From Mycolicibacterium vinylchloridicum (GTDB taxonomy: Bacteria; Actinomycetota; Actinomycetes; Mycobacteriales; Mycobacteriaceae), in contig NZ_JACBJQ010000001.1 in the NCBI RefSeq assembly GCF_013404075.1, positions 124,001-188,000 of the forward strand: a stretch of 64,000 nt of DNA. The letters are read 5' to 3'. Positions 17,628 to 29,021 of the stretch are shown one piece after another. The notes below the pieces were generated by a model. The model worked only from the letters and a program-made list of their open reading frames with translations, searched no databases and was not told the DNA's origin. The position numbers and the translations under genes were made by a program. Position 1 is the stretch's first letter. Every line of letters starts with the position of its first letter.

Positions 17628-17897
17628 CTACAGGTAGGTGACGCCGAGCACGATCAGGGTGAAGATCAGCGGCGACACCGGGACACAGCCCAGGAACGCC
17701 GCCCACACCATCTGCTTACGCTGGTATTTCCGCCACGCCACCAAGCCGACGACGGCGGCCACAACCGCAATGACCGCCGAGAGGATCAGCACCCGGAAGC
17801 TGACGTCCTCGCCGCTGGTAGCGACGGAAATGCCGATCAGCCACAGGATGTGGCCGACCACGAGTCCGCCGATACCGGCGATCAGCGTCGGTCTCAA
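17628..17897 (-). CDS. Small membrane protein (Rv0463-like)
   Basis: About 89 residues with three hydrophobic segments ([37 protein letters not shown] and [14 protein letters not shown]) and a KYQRKQ loop. I place the start at TTG 17897, overlapping the lpdC stop as TTGA, because earlier starts lie inside lpdC and encode an Arg-rich stretch. Its position after lpd matches Rv0463. It is the last gene of the Rv0460/0461/lpd/0463 operon. Function unknown. Confidence 0.7.
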   Translation of the reverse strand: MRPTLIAGIGGLVVGHILWLIGISVATSGEDVSFRVLILSAVIAVVAAVVGLVAWRKYQRKQMVWAAFLGCVPVSPLIFTLIVLGVTYL

Positions 17898-19288
17898 AAG
17901 TTGATCATGTGGCCGGCGAGACCGTGGAAGCATTCCTGGAGTGCCTCCGACAGCGTCGGATGGGTGTGCACGTTGCGGGTCAGCTCGTTGACGGTCAGAT
18001 CCCACTTCTGCGCCAAGGTCAGCTCCGGCAGGAGCTCGGAGACGTCGGGCCCGATCAAGTGCCCGCCGAGGAGCTCACCGTATTTGGCGTCGGCGATGAC
18101 CTTGACGAACCCGGTGGGGTCGGCCAGCCCGTGCGCTTTGCCGTTGGCGGTGAACGGGAACTTGGCCACCTTCACGTCGTAGCCCTCGTCGCGGGCCTGC
18201 TGCTCGGTGAGGCCGAAGCTGGCGACCTGCGGCTGGCAGAACGTGGCTCGCGGCATCATCCGGTAGTCACCGAGCGCCAGCGTCTCGGCGCCGGCGATGG
18301 TCTCGGCAGCCACCACACCCATCGCCTCAGCGACGTGAGCGAGCTGAAGCTTGGCCGTGACATCGCCGATGGCGTAGATGTGCGGCACGTTGGTGCGCAT
18401 GTAGTCGTCGATGCCGATCGCCTTGCGGTCGGTCAGCTCGACGCCCGCCTTGTCGAGTCCGAAGCCGTCAACGTTGGGGGCAAAGCCGATGGCCTGCAAC
18501 ACCTTATCGGCCTTGAGCTCTTCGGTCTTGCCGTCCTTGCTGACCACGACGGTCACTGTCGATCCGTTGTCGTCAATGGACTCGACTTTGGTGCCGGTGA
18601 GGATCTTCACGCCGAGCTTCTTGTACTGCTTCTCGATCTCCTTGGAGACCTCGGCGTCTTCGTTGGGCAGCGCGCGAGGCAGGAACTCGACGATGGTGAC
18701 GTCGACGCCGTAGTTCTTCATGACGTACGCGAATTCCATGCCGATCGCGCCGGCACCGGCGATGATGATCGACCCCGGCAGGTCGCGCGAGAGGATCTGC
18801 TCCTCGTAGGTGACGACGTTCTTCGACAGCGAGGTGCCCGGCACCAGCCGGGTGCTGGAGCCCGTCGCGATGATCGCGTTGTCGAACTCGACCTTCTCCG
18901 TACCGCCCTCGTTGAGATCGACCTCGATGCTGTTCGGGCCGGTGAACTTCCCGTAGCCATGGATCTCGGTGATCTTGTTCTTCTTCATCAGGAAGTGCAC
19001 GCCGGCCACCCGGCCGTCGGCGACCTTGCGGCTGCGGTCGAAGGCGGCACCGTAATCGAAGGTGGCCTCTCCACTGATGCCGAACGTCTTGGCTTCCTTG
19101 GTGAAGATGTGGGCCAGCTCGGCGTTGCGCAGCAATGCCTTCGACGGAATGCAACCGACATTGAGGCAGACTCCGCCCCAATACTTGGGTTCGATGATGG
19201 CGGTATTCAGCCCGAGCTGGGCGGCGCGGATGGCCGCTACGTACCCGCCGGGACCTGCTCCGAGAACGACGACGTCATAGTGGGTCAC
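17894..19288 (-). CDS. lpdC: Dihydrolipoamide dehydrogenase
   Basis: A 464-residue FAD enzyme, the E3 of pyruvate and branched-chain keto acid dehydrogenases and of peroxynitrite reductase in mycobacteria. The FAD site [11 protein letters not shown] is at residues 9-19, the redox disulfide is [13 protein letters not shown] (Cys near 41 and 46), the NAD site is [10 protein letters not shown] near 180, and the C-terminal catalytic dyad is HTHPTLSE. Length matches Rv0462 exactly in type. GTG start. It overlaps the downstream small membrane protein by four bases. Confidence 0.96.
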   Translation of the reverse strand: MTHYDVVVLGAGPGGYVAAIRAAQLGLNTAIIEPKYWGGVCLNVGCIPSKALLRNAELAHIFTKEAKTFGISGEATFDYGAAFDRSRKVADGRVAGVHFLMKKNKITEIHGYGKFTGPNSIEVDLNEGGTEKVEFDNAIIATGSSTRLVPGTSLSKNVVTYEEQILSRDLPGSIIIAGAGAIGMEFAYVMKNYGVDVTIVEFLPRALPNEDAEVSKEIEKQYKKLGVKILTGTKVESIDDNGSTVTVVVSKDGKTEELKADKVLQAIGFAPNVDGFGLDKAGVELTDRKAIGIDDYMRTNVPHIYAIGDVTAKLQLAHVAEAMGVVAAETIAGAETLALGDYRMMPRATFCQPQVASFGLTEQQARDEGYDVKVAKFPFTANGKAHGLADPTGFVKVIADAKYGELLGGHLIGPDVSELLPELTLAQKWDLTVNELTRNVHTHPTLSEALQECFHGLAGHMINF

Positions 19289-19292
19289 GTCG

Positions 19293-19847
19293 TCAGCCTA
19301 TCGTCGGGCGGGCGATCCATTCGAAGTAGTAGGCACCGTGCAGTAGCGCGGCGGTGGCCACCGAGGCCAGTGGCGCCGACATCAGGGCGATGGCCAGCGC
19401 CGTTACCGATGGCCGGTTCTGCACCATGGAAACCAGCATGCTCCCGACCGAGCAGACGATCAGGTAGATCAGCACGAAGAACACCGCAGGGGTCTTGTTC
19501 AGCGATGTGTACCACCAGAAGTAGAAGCCGAGGCCGGCGGCCGCCGCCAGCACCCAGACCGCGGCCACGATGAACACGAACTGCCACCGCTTCACGAACT
19601 GATACGAGCCAGTCGTCGCGGTGACCGAGGGCGGCACCACGACCGGTTCGGCGTGCAGCGACCCGTTGACCGGGCGCAGGAACGCATCGGTGTCGAAGCT
19701 CTCCAATTCGCTGAACGCGATGGACGGTCCCGAGATCTCCGCTTCGGGCTCGTCGGTCAGCGCCTTGAGGACGTCTGGGTGTGGTCCGGTGTCGAAAATC
19801 GGCGCGTGATGCGGCTCGGTCGACGGAAGGGAAGTTTTGTCAGCCAC
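19293..19847 (-). CDS. Membrane protein with acidic N-terminus (Rv0461-like)
   Basis: A 184-residue protein. The first 80 residues are soluble and acidic, followed by four hydrophobic segments, the first being [22 protein letters not shown]. Its GTG start at 19847 overlaps the end of the Rv0460-like gene by eight bases, and lpdC starts five bases after its stop, so the three form an operon. No known function. Confidence 0.78.
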   Translation of the reverse strand: MADKTSLPSTEPHHAPIFDTGPHPDVLKALTDEPEAEISGPSIAFSELESFDTDAFLRPVNGSLHAEPVVVPPSVTATTGSYQFVKRWQFVFIVAAVWVLAAAAGLGFYFWWYTSLNKTPAVFFVLIYLIVCSVGSMLVSMVQNRPSVTALAIALMSAPLASVATAALLHGAYYFEWIARPTIG

Positions 19848-20118
19848 TGGACACCACCTGAACCAGAACCAAGGCCCCCAACCAGCCCGGCGCCATCGCC
19901 AGGATGAACGCCCCCATGGTGGTGACCCAGCGCCGACCGGAAAACAGGATGAGCAGCATCCCGATCGAACTGGGGACCGCCACCACCAAGCCCACCACGA
20001 GATCGGGGCGAACCGGGGTTTTGATCAATACGGTGGCCACGACAGCCGCGACCAGACCGGTCACGGTTCCGACCAGCAACGCACTTGTGAGCAGCCATGC
20101 CCGAGGCAGGGGTATCAC
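19840..20118 (-). CDS. Small hydrophobic membrane protein (Rv0460-like)
   Basis: A 92-residue protein with three hydrophobic segments (LLTSALLVGTVTGLVAAVVATVL, LVVGLVVAVPSSIGMLLILF and TTMGAFILAMAPGWLGALVLV). GTG start at 20118. It is the first gene of the lpdC group. Position and size fit Rv0460. No functional motif is visible. Confidence 0.75.
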   Translation of the reverse strand: MIPLPRAWLLTSALLVGTVTGLVAAVVATVLIKTPVRPDLVVGLVVAVPSSIGMLLILFSGRRWVTTMGAFILAMAPGWLGALVLVQVVSSG

Positions 20119-20147
20119 GCTTACGAGGGTACTTGCCGGCGAGCCGA

Positions 20148-20705
20148 CTATGGCTGAACGGCTCCGGCGAGCCGACCAGGGATTGCGCAGGCGTCGGCGG
20201 CCTCGGCGACCACCAGATCGGTCCGTTCGGGCGGCCGCGCACCCCGCTCGTAGTCAGCCCCTGTCAGCGGCAATGCGCTGGCCAGCAACTCGTTCTCGGC
20301 TTCGCTGAAGGCCCGGCCGCGGCTGAGGAAGCGCATCCCCTCGGGCGTCTCGAGGCTGAATCCGCCGCCCCGGCCCGGAACGACGTCGATCACCAACTGG
20401 GTGTGCTTCCACGTTTCGAACTGCGGGCCGGAGATCCATACCGGGGCACCCTCGAGGACGCCGAGCAGAACATCACGGTCGCCGACGATGAACTCGCCGT
20501 CGGGATAACACATCGGCGACGACCCGTCGCAGCAGCCGCCGGACTGATGGAACATCACCGGCCCGTGCCGCTCCTGCAGCGTGTGCAGGAGGTCGGCGGC
20601 CGCCGCGGTGATCAGCGCCCGCGGCGGCGCCTCGGTCTCGGCATCCCCGCGATTTCGGCGCGCTTTCGATCGCTGTGCGGCGGAATGCGCGCCGAAATCA
20701 CTCAT
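20148..20705 (-). CDS. DUF779 protein (Rv0459-like)
   Basis: A 185-residue soluble protein. The DUF779 core (about residues 38-145) contains HQSGGCCDGSSPMCYPDGEF, a Cys-rich motif that could bind metal, and SGPQFETWKHTQLVIDVVPGRG. The family is almost always encoded next to an aldehyde dehydrogenase, as here, and is thought to support it. ATG 20705 is chosen because the frame upstream is antisense to the dehydrogenase. It is the last gene of the island adh-regulator-aldehyde dehydrogenase-DUF779. Confidence 0.85.
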   Translation of the reverse strand: MSDFGAHSAAQRSKARRNRGDAETEAPPRALITAAAADLLHTLQERHGPVMFHQSGGCCDGSSPMCYPDGEFIVGDRDVLLGVLEGAPVWISGPQFETWKHTQLVIDVVPGRGGGFSLETPEGMRFLSRGRAFSEAENELLASALPLTGADYERGARPPERTDLVVAEAADACAIPGRLAGAVQP

Positions 20706-20740
20706 CAACGGTGCCGGTCCTTTCTTCCTCGCTCCGCTCG

Positions 20741-22261
<1,521 letters not shown>

Positions 22262-22271
22262 AAGTACTCCT

Positions 22272-23588
22272 CTACGAGACACTTTCATTGATACGAACGG
22301 CGCGAACCGCTGGTGCGGTCGATGATGGCAGCACCATTGCCATGTCCGTGGGATATCGCACGGTCACGTCGACACCTCCGGCAAATCGATACGGCTGAGC
22401 GGCCAGCACGCCCGCGAATTGCTTACGCAGACGGGATAGTTCGGCGCGAACGGTGACCACCCGGCTGCGATCACCGTAGAGATCGGCGGCCAGCTCGGGC
22501 GCCGACCGGCCCCGCCGATCCCGAGCCAGGATCAGCAGGATTTCGGCGTGGCGCAGCGAAATGTCGTGCCGCCAACGTCCGAACTGACCCGCCATGTCCA
22601 CTGCGGGCGCGCCGGCCACGCTGAGATCCAGCTCCAGCCGCGTGAGCGCCGGTGCGCCGTCGTCGTCGGTGGGCCGAACCAGCCAGCCCCCGGGAAGCAC
22701 GTCTACGTCGCAGATGCCGAACGAGGGGATCCAGGCCCGGCCGGGGGCGACGTCATCCGGCAGCAGAATGCGATTGTGCAGCGGTAGCGAGTCGACCGCC
22801 GCCACCCAACCATCGGAGTCGACCGCAAGGGCGGGCTTGCCGATGCGCGCCAGGATCGGGGCGGCGACCATCCGCAGTCGATTCAAGGTGCGGTCGTGCT
22901 GCTCACGCAGGTGCGATTCGGCGAGCCGGGCGACCGCGTCGACCAACGCCACGGTCGTCGGGTGCACCGTCGCCGCGGGGCCGGACACGTCGACCACTCC
23001 GATCACGTGCCCGGTTCGCGGGTCACGGATGGGCGCCCCGGCACACGTCCAGGAGTGGTGCGTGCGCAGGAAGTGCTCGGCCGAGAACACCTGGACGGCA
23101 CGGTTGGACACCAGCGCCGTGCCGATCGCATTGGTACCTACCTCGCCTTCGGCCCAGCGTGCTCCTTCGATGAAACCCAGCCGGTCGGCGTTGCTGAGCA
23201 CCGCCGGGGAGCCCGAGCGCCAGAGCACCCGGCCCTCGGCGTCGGCTACGACCAGGATGTTGGTGCCGTCGGCGACGATCGACTCCAGCCCGCGGGACAG
23301 CTCGTCGAGCACGGCCATCAGGCCCGAGGCCCGGCGCAGCGTCTCCAAGCCGCCCGACTCCACTACCGGTGGCGTGCGGCTGTCGGGGTCGACACCCGCC
23401 GCCTTCAACCGCCGCCACGAGTCTCCGATGATGTCCCGCGGTCGGGCCGGGGCACGGTGACCCGACATCGTCGCGTCATAGACAGCCGACATCAGCCGCG
23501 CGTAACTGCGCGGGTCCTCGCCGACCGCGACTGCGGGCTCAGGCACATCCGCCCCATGCATCAATGCCGATTGTGCTCCGCATCTCAC
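22272..23588 (-). CDS. GAF-domain transcriptional regulator (AcoR N-terminus-like)
   Basis: Up to 438 residues (ATG 23588; ATG 23561 also possible). The N-terminal part resembles sensor regions of AcoR-type activators: [16 protein letters not shown], then a GAF domain with [15 protein letters not shown] and [13 protein letters not shown]. The sigma-54 AAA+ module of AcoR is absent, as expected in mycobacteria, and the C-terminal part (about 345-420) looks like a winged-helix effector ([18 protein letters not shown], then [14 protein letters not shown]). Placement between alcohol and aldehyde dehydrogenase genes suggests it senses an alcohol or ketone and drives this operon through the symmetric site at 24708-24748. 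Confidence 0.82.
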   Translation of the reverse strand: MRCGAQSALMHGADVPEPAVAVGEDPRSYARLMSAVYDATMSGHRAPARPRDIIGDSWRRLKAAGVDPDSRTPPVVESGGLETLRRASGLMAVLDELSRGLESIVADGTNILVVADAEGRVLWRSGSPAVLSNADRLGFIEGARWAEGEVGTNAIGTALVSNRAVQVFSAEHFLRTHHSWTCAGAPIRDPRTGHVIGVVDVSGPAATVHPTTVALVDAVARLAESHLREQHDRTLNRLRMVAAPILARIGKPALAVDSDGWVAAVDSLPLHNRILLPDDVAPGRAWIPSFGICDVDVLPGGWLVRPTDDDGAPALTRLELDLSVAGAPAVDMAGQFGRWRHDISLRHAEILLILARDRRGRSAPELAADLYGDRSRVVTVRAELSRLRKQFAGVLAAQPYRFAGGVDVTVRYPTDMAMVLPSSTAPAVRAVRINESVS

Positions 23589-23616
23589 CGGTAGACCAGG
23601 CCGCGGTGGTCCAGAC

Positions 23617-24669
23617 TCATGATTCTCCGTTCGGGTCGACCAAGACTTTCATCTTCTTGCCGGCGTGCAACGCCTCGAAGCCCTCGTCGACGACGTCGTC
23701 GATACCGATCGTGGCCACCCAGCCAGTGGTGTCGTAAGCACCGTCGGCCATCAACGCGATGACGGACTCGAAGTCCGCAGCGGTGTAGCACAGCGAGCCC
23801 TGAATACGGCTCTCGTTCATGACGAGGTTGAGAAGTGGTGTATCCAAAGGCTTTTCGTAAATCGCAACGCTGACCATCGGCTTGCGGGAACCCACACAGG
23901 CCAGCGCCGCGGCCACGGCCGGGGTGACCCCGGCGGCGTCGAACACCGCATCGGCACCGTCGCCGCCGGTGTGGTCGGCGATGAAGGCCGCAACATCGAG
24001 CGCCAGCGGGTCGAGAGTCTGGGCGCCGAGTACCTCGATGGCCGCGCGTCGGGTAGCGGACGGTTCGACCACGAACACGTCGTCAAGTCCCTTGCCGCGC
24101 AGAGCAAACCACAGACCGATGCCGATGGGTCCGGCCCCGAAGACCACGGCGGTGTCCGGTGGGGCGACATCGCCGAGAGTGGCGGCGTGGTAGGCCACCG
24201 ACATCGGCTCGACGAGAGCACCCAGTTCCAGGGACACATTGTCGGGCAACTTGTGCAGCATGCTCGTCGGGACCACCGTGTATTCAGCCATGCCGCCGTC
24301 GGACATCAGCCCGTGAAAGCCGATGTGCTGGCACACATTGTAGTTCCCGGCACGACAGGGTGCGCAGTGGCCGCACTTGTAGATGGGTTCGACGGCGACC
24401 CGGTCGCCCTCCGCCCAGCCGGTGACGCCGTCACCGACCGCGGTGATGGTCCCGGAGAATTCGTGGCCGATGGTCAGCGGCAGCTGCCGGCCCGTCAGCG
24501 GGTGCGGGGCAGTGGGCACGAAGATCGGCCCGGCGTAGTACTCGTGCAGGTCGGTACCGCAGATCCCGTTGAAGCCGACCTTGAGCTTCACGGTGCCCGG
24601 TACCGGCTCGGGTTCGGCGACGTCGGCGATCTCAACCTTGTTCGGTCCGTAGTAGACAGCTGCTTTCAT
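23617..24669 (-). CDS. Zinc alcohol dehydrogenase, butanediol dehydrogenase-like
   Basis: A 350-residue medium-chain dehydrogenase. GICGTDLHEY holds the catalytic zinc Cys, GHEFSGTITAVGDGV the zinc His/Glu pair, and CGHCAPCRAGNYNVC the structural zinc cysteines. The NAD Rossmann motif is FGAGPIGIGLW near residue 170. The sequence is closest in feel to 2,3-butanediol dehydrogenases and related secondary alcohol dehydrogenases. It is the first gene of the minus-strand operon that continues with the GAF regulator, and it is divergent from the flavin monooxygenase. Confidence 0.9.
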   Translation of the reverse strand: MKAAVYYGPNKVEIADVAEPEPVPGTVKLKVGFNGICGTDLHEYYAGPIFVPTAPHPLTGRQLPLTIGHEFSGTITAVGDGVTGWAEGDRVAVEPIYKCGHCAPCRAGNYNVCQHIGFHGLMSDGGMAEYTVVPTSMLHKLPDNVSLELGALVEPMSVAYHAATLGDVAPPDTAVVFGAGPIGIGLWFALRGKGLDDVFVVEPSATRRAAIEVLGAQTLDPLALDVAAFIADHTGGDGADAVFDAAGVTPAVAAALACVGSRKPMVSVAIYEKPLDTPLLNLVMNESRIQGSLCYTAADFESVIALMADGAYDTTGWVATIGIDDVVDEGFEALHAGKKMKVLVDPNGES

Positions 24670-24707
24670 GGGCCAGTTCTATGTGACGGCGACCACACCG
24701 CGACAGA

Positions 24708-24748
24708 GTTGCAGGGCGTTGCAGTTGACGATTGCAACACCTCGCAAC
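24708..24748. promoter_or_regulatory. Four-half-site symmetric operator
   Basis: GTTGCA occurs at 24708 and 24718, and the inverted forms TGCAAC at 24733 and CGCAAC at 24743. The spacings are 4, 9 and 4 bases, so the whole 41-base element is symmetric about its centre. It lies in the 118-base divergent promoter between the alcohol dehydrogenase and the flavin monooxygenase. The likely binder is the GAF regulator encoded two genes away. Symmetry is seen directly; the binder is inferred. Confidence 0.7.
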
Positions 24749-24787
24749 CCTTGACCGGCGTCGATGCGCGGGTGTGCTCTGGCTCAC

Positions 24788-26614
24788 ATGACATCGACAT
24801 TGGAACCTCAGGCAGCCGTCACCCCGCAGCAGCGGGTCGATGCCTGGCTGGCCGGCTTCGAGGCCGCATTGGCCGCCCGCGATATCGACGCGGCCACAGC
24901 CACGTTCGCCACCGACAGCTTCTGGCGCGACCTCGTCAGCTTCACTTGGAACATCAAGACCGTCGAAGGCCGCAACGAGATCGCCGGCATGCTCAGTGCC
25001 TGCCTCGACGGCACCGATCCCTCCGGCTTCCGGACCCGGGAGGCCCCTACCACCGAGGGCGATGTGACGTCGGCGTTCATCGAATTCGAGACCTCCGCCG
25101 GTCGTGGGGTCGGGCACCTGCGACTCCGAAGCGAATCCGGGACCGATCAGGCCTGGACGCTGCTCACCGCACTGCAGGAACTGAAGGGCTTCGAGGAGGC
25201 CAAGGGCCCGACCCGGGTGCTGGGCGCGGTGCACGGCGACGACCCGGATCCGCGCTCCTGGGCGCAGAAGCGTTCCGACGAAGAAGCCGAGTTGGGCCGG
25301 ACTGTCCAGCCCTACGCGCTGGTCATCGGGGGCGGGCAGGGCGGGATCGCGCTCGGGGCGCGGCTGCGCCAACTCGGGGTACCCGCGATCGTCGTCGACC
25401 GCCACGAGCGGCCCGGCGATCAGTGGCGCAAGCGATACAAGTCGCTGTGCCTGCATGACCCCGTCTGGTACGACCACCTGCCGTACCTGCCCTTCCCGCA
25501 GAACTGGCCGGTGTTCGCCCCGAAGGACAAGATCGGCGACTGGTTGGAGTTCTATACCCGCGTCATGGAGGTGCCGTACTGGCCGAAGACGACGTGCCTG
25601 GCGGCGTCCTATGACGAAGTCGCCAAACAGTGGAGCGTCGAGGTCGACCGCGACGGCGAACGGTTGACGCTGCATCCGACCCAGCTGGTGCTGGCGACCG
25701 GCATGTCGGGCAAACCCAGCGTGCCGGCATTGCCGGGCCAGGACGTCTTCCGCGGCGACCAGCACCACTCCAGCGCACACCCGGGACCTGATGCCTACGT
25801 GGGCAAGAAGGCCGTGGTGATCGGGTCGAACAACTCCGCGCACGACATCTGCAAAGCGCTCTACGAGAACGGCGTCGACGTGACCATGGTGCAGCGGTCG
25901 TCGACCCATATCGTCAAGTCGGACACCCTGATGGACATCGGCCTCGGCGACCTGTACTCCGAGCGGGCGCTGGCAGCGGGGATGACCACCGAGAAGGCGG
26001 ATCTGACATTCGCGTCGCTGCCGTACCGGATCATGCACGAATTTCAGATCCCGCTGTACGACCAAATGCGCGAACGCGACAAGGACTTCTACGACCGGCT
26101 GGCCGCGGCCGGCTTCGAATTGGACTGGGGTGCAGACGGTTCCGGGCTATTCATGAAATATCTGCGGCGCGGTTCCGGCTACTACATCGATGTCGGCGCC
26201 TGCGACCTGGTGGCCGACGGCCGAATCAAGCTCGCGCACGGCCAGGTGGACCGGCTCACCGAGGATTCGGTGGTGCTGGCCGATGGCACCGAATTGCCCG
26301 CCGATGTGGTGGTGTACGCCACCGGGTACGGGTCGATGAACGGCTGGGCGGCCGACCTGATCGGCCAGGGTGTGGCCGACAAGGTGGGCAAGGTGTGGGG
26401 ACTGGGCTCCGATACCCCCAAAGACCCTGGCCCGTGGGAGGGCGAGCAGCGCAACATGTGGAAGCCCACCCGGCAGGAGAACCTGTGGTTCCACGGCGGA
26501 AACCTGCACCAGTCCCGGCACTACTCGCTGTATCTGGCGCTGCAGCTCAAGGCTCGCTACGAGGGACTCGCCACCCCGGTGTACGGGCTGCCGGAGGTGC
26601 ACCACCTCAGCTGA
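24788..26614 (+). CDS. Flavin-containing monooxygenase with NTF2-like N-terminus
   Basis: A 608-residue protein. Residues 1 to about 165 form an NTF2/SnoaL-like domain. The rest is an FAD/NADPH monooxygenase: FAD site GGGQGGIALGARL near 180, NADPH site VIGSNNSAHDI near 355, and ATGYGSMNGWA in the C-terminal FAD loop. The WYDHLPYLPFPQNWP segment is typical of the FMO/YUC-like branch. Substrate is unknown, and Baeyer-Villiger or N/S-oxygenation are both possible. Divergent from the alcohol/aldehyde operon and sharing its operator, so it is probably induced by the same alcohol or ketone. ATG 24788 lies at the start of the TSTLEPQ sequence. Confidence 0.88.
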   Translation: MTSTLEPQAAVTPQQRVDAWLAGFEAALAARDIDAATATFATDSFWRDLVSFTWNIKTVEGRNEIAGMLSACLDGTDPSGFRTREAPTTEGDVTSAFIEFETSAGRGVGHLRLRSESGTDQAWTLLTALQELKGFEEAKGPTRVLGAVHGDDPDPRSWAQKRSDEEAELGRTVQPYALVIGGGQGGIALGARLRQLGVPAIVVDRHERPGDQWRKRYKSLCLHDPVWYDHLPYLPFPQNWPVFAPKDKIGDWLEFYTRVMEVPYWPKTTCLAASYDEVAKQWSVEVDRDGERLTLHPTQLVLATGMSGKPSVPALPGQDVFRGDQHHSSAHPGPDAYVGKKAVVIGSNNSAHDICKALYENGVDVTMVQRSSTHIVKSDTLMDIGLGDLYSERALAAGMTTEKADLTFASLPYRIMHEFQIPLYDQMRERDKDFYDRLAAAGFELDWGADGSGLFMKYLRRGSGYYIDVGACDLVADGRIKLAHGQVDRLTEDSVVLADGTELPADVVVYATGYGSMNGWAADLIGQGVADKVGKVWGLGSDTPKDPGPWEGEQRNMWKPTRQENLWFHGGNLHQSRHYSLYLALQLKARYEGLATPVYGLPEVHHLS

Positions 26615-26629
26615 GGAGGCTCCGCGCGG

Positions 26630-26920
26630 TCAGGGGGCGAGGCCGTCGACGATGTCCTTGGACTCCTTGAGCCCGAGACCGGTCTGCTCGCGCAGCACCT
26701 TGATGGCCTGGATCTTCTGGCCCTGCAGCGCCAGCTGCAGTACCTCTTGACTCACCGCCGGTGCGCCGACATCGCGGACCTGGTCGGACGCGACGGACGA
26801 CGTGGCATCGCGAAGCGCCCACTCCAATTGCGCGACGCGCCGTTCCAGCTCATCGACCCGTCTGCGCAAGCCACCGTCGTCGACCTCGTCCACGCTGTCG
26901 GACCGGCCGAAGATGCCCAT
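26630..26920 (-). CDS. Ribosomal L7/L12 C-terminal domain-like small protein
   Basis: A 96-residue protein. Residues 15-38 are a short coiled coil (LRRRVDELERRVAQLEW) and residues 60-96 match the L7/L12 C-terminal fold (IQAIKVLREQTGLGLKESKD). It is far shorter than RplL and lacks its N-terminal dimerisation domain, so it is not the ribosomal stalk protein. ATG 26920 gives MGIFGRSD; upstream codons overlap the divergent peptidase. Function unknown, perhaps binding translation factors. Confidence 0.75.
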   Translation of the reverse strand: MGIFGRSDSVDEVDDGGLRRRVDELERRVAQLEWALRDATSSVASDQVRDVGAPAVSQEVLQLALQGQKIQAIKVLREQTGLGLKESKDIVDGLAP

Positions 26921-26948
26921 GCCGATGAGTATCGCGCATATAGGAACA

Positions 26949-28964
26949 ATGGTGGACGTGACCGATACCCAGGAACCCGCGGATCCGTACCTCTGGCTCG
27001 AGGAAATCACCGGTGACGAGCAGCTGGACTGGGTGCGCAAGCACAACGATCCGACCGTCGCCGAATTCAGCGGTGAGACGTTCGAGCAGATGCGTGCCGA
27101 GGCGCTGGAGGTGCTCGACACCGACGCGCGGATTCCCTACGTGCGCCGGCGCGGGGAGTTCCTCTACAACTTCTGGCGCGACGCCACCAATCCGAGGGGG
27201 TTGTGGCGGCGGACCACGCTCGAGAGCTACCTCACCGAGACACCCGACTGGGATGTCATCCTCGACCTCGACGAGCTGGCCGCCGCCGATGGCGAGAAGT
27301 GGGTGTGGGCCGGAGCCGACGTCATCGAGCCCGATTACACGCGGGCGCTGATCAGTTTGTCGCGGGGCGGTTCCGATGCTGCGATCGTACGCGAATTCGA
27401 CATGGTGACACGAGAATTCGTTGTCGGCGGCTTCGAGCTTCCGGAGGCGAAGTCGCGGTTGTCGTGGGAGGACCACGACACGGTGTTGGTGGGCACCGAC
27501 TTCGGTCCGGATTCGATGACCGAGTCCGGCTACCCGCGGATCGTCAAGCGGTGGCGACGCGGCCAACCGCTGGCCGAGGCCACGACGCTCTTCACCGGAC
27601 CGGTCACCGACGTGGCCGTCGGAGCATCGGTGGACCGAACCCCCGGCTACGAACGCACTCTGCTGAGCCGAGCCGTCGACTTCTTCAACGACCAGGTTTA
27701 CGAACTCCGTTCGGGTGAGTTGGTCCGCATCGACGCACCGACGGACGCAAGCTTGTCGGTGCACCGGGAGTGGCTGCTGATCGAGCTCCGCAGCGATTGG
27801 CTCACGGGCACTGCGTCGTATCGGACCGGGTCGCTGCTGGCCGCCAAGTACGACGAATTCATCGGCGGCACAGCAGAATTGGTGGTGGTATTCGAACCCG
27901 ACGAGCACACCAGCCTGCACCAGTACTCCTGGACGCTGGATCGGCTGCTGTTGGTGACGCTGGTCGATGTCGCCAGCCGGGTGGAGATCGTGACACCCGG
28001 GTCCTGGACGCGCGAGAAACTGGACGGTCTCGGCGGGAACACCGTGATCGTGTCCACCGACGAGTACGGTGACGAAATCTTCTTGGACTCCAGCGATTTC
28101 ATCACCCCGTCGCGGCTGCTGCACGGGACGGCGGGTGGTGAGCTGACCGAGATCAAACGGGCTCCTTCGTTTTTCGATGCCGCGGACCTCCAGGTGCAGC
28201 AGCACTTCGCGACATCCGACGACGGCACGGCCATCCCCTACTTCGTCGTCGGCCACAAGCATGACCGGGCACCGGCGCCGACCCTGCTGGGCGGTTATGG
28301 CGGATTCGAGGTGTCCCGAACGCCGGGGTACGACGGCGTGCTGGGGCGGCTGTGGCTGTCCCGGGGCGGAACCTATGTGCTGGCCAATATCCGCGGCGGC
28401 GGCGAGTACGGCCCCGCGTGGCACACCCAGGCGATGCGGGAGGGCCGGCACAAGGTGGCCGAGGACTTCGCCTCAGTGGCACGCGATCTCGTCGCCCGCG
28501 GTATCGCAGGAGTCGCACAGCTCGGCGCACAGGGCGGCAGCAACGGCGGTCTGTTGATGGGCATCATGCTGACCAAGTACCCGGAGTCCTTCGGCGCGCT
28601 GGTGTGCCAGGTGCCGCTGCTCGATATGAAGCGGTTCCATCTCCTGCTGGCCGGGGCGTCATGGGTGGCCGAGTACGGAGACCCCGACGATCCCGAGGAC
28701 TGGGCGTTCATCTCCGAATACTCGCCATATCAGAACATTTCGGCCGACCGGCGTTATCCCCCGGTCCTGATCACCACCTCGACGCGGGATGACAGGGTGC
28801 ATCCCGGGCATGCCCGCAAGATGACGGCGGCCTTGGAGCAGGCCGGCCATCCAGTCTGGTACTACGAGAACATCGAGGGTGGGCATGCCGGGGCGGCCGA
28901 CAATGCGCAGACGGCGTTCAAGTCGGCGCTGAGCTACTCGTTCCTGCATCGCATGCTGAATTGA
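26949..28964 (+). CDS. Prolyl oligopeptidase family serine peptidase (Rv0457c-like)
   Basis: A 671-residue S9A peptidase. The N-terminal beta-propeller spans about residues 70-400. The C-terminal alpha/beta hydrolase carries the nucleophile in GGSNGGLLMG near residue 530, the Asp in TSTRDDRVHPGH, and the His in EGGHAGAADN. No signal peptide, so cytosolic. ATG 26949 with AGGAAC ahead gives MVDVTDTQEPADPYLWLE, the usual S9A beginning. The 28-base divergent gap from the L7/L12-like gene must hold overlapping promoters. Acts on short proline-containing peptides. Confidence 0.93.
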   Translation: MVDVTDTQEPADPYLWLEEITGDEQLDWVRKHNDPTVAEFSGETFEQMRAEALEVLDTDARIPYVRRRGEFLYNFWRDATNPRGLWRRTTLESYLTETPDWDVILDLDELAAADGEKWVWAGADVIEPDYTRALISLSRGGSDAAIVREFDMVTREFVVGGFELPEAKSRLSWEDHDTVLVGTDFGPDSMTESGYPRIVKRWRRGQPLAEATTLFTGPVTDVAVGASVDRTPGYERTLLSRAVDFFNDQVYELRSGELVRIDAPTDASLSVHREWLLIELRSDWLTGTASYRTGSLLAAKYDEFIGGTAELVVVFEPDEHTSLHQYSWTLDRLLLVTLVDVASRVEIVTPGSWTREKLDGLGGNTVIVSTDEYGDEIFLDSSDFITPSRLLHGTAGGELTEIKRAPSFFDAADLQVQQHFATSDDGTAIPYFVVGHKHDRAPAPTLLGGYGGFEVSRTPGYDGVLGRLWLSRGGTYVLANIRGGGEYGPAWHTQAMREGRHKVAEDFASVARDLVARGIAGVAQLGAQGGSNGGLLMGIMLTKYPESFGALVCQVPLLDMKRFHLLLAGASWVAEYGDPDDPEDWAFISEYSPYQNISADRRYPPVLITTSTRDDRVHPGHARKMTAALEQAGHPVWYYENIEGGHAGAADNAQTAFKSALSYSFLHRMLN

Positions 28965-29021
28965 CCAGCAAACCCCTTCGAGTACCCTCTAGCTAACAGC
29001 TAACATGCCAGGGGGTGTGCA

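Noticed and set aside
17909..19573. 554-residue plus-strand open frame opposite lpdC
   Set aside because: Mirror of lpdC codons; real dihydrolipoamide dehydrogenase motifs lie on the other strand.
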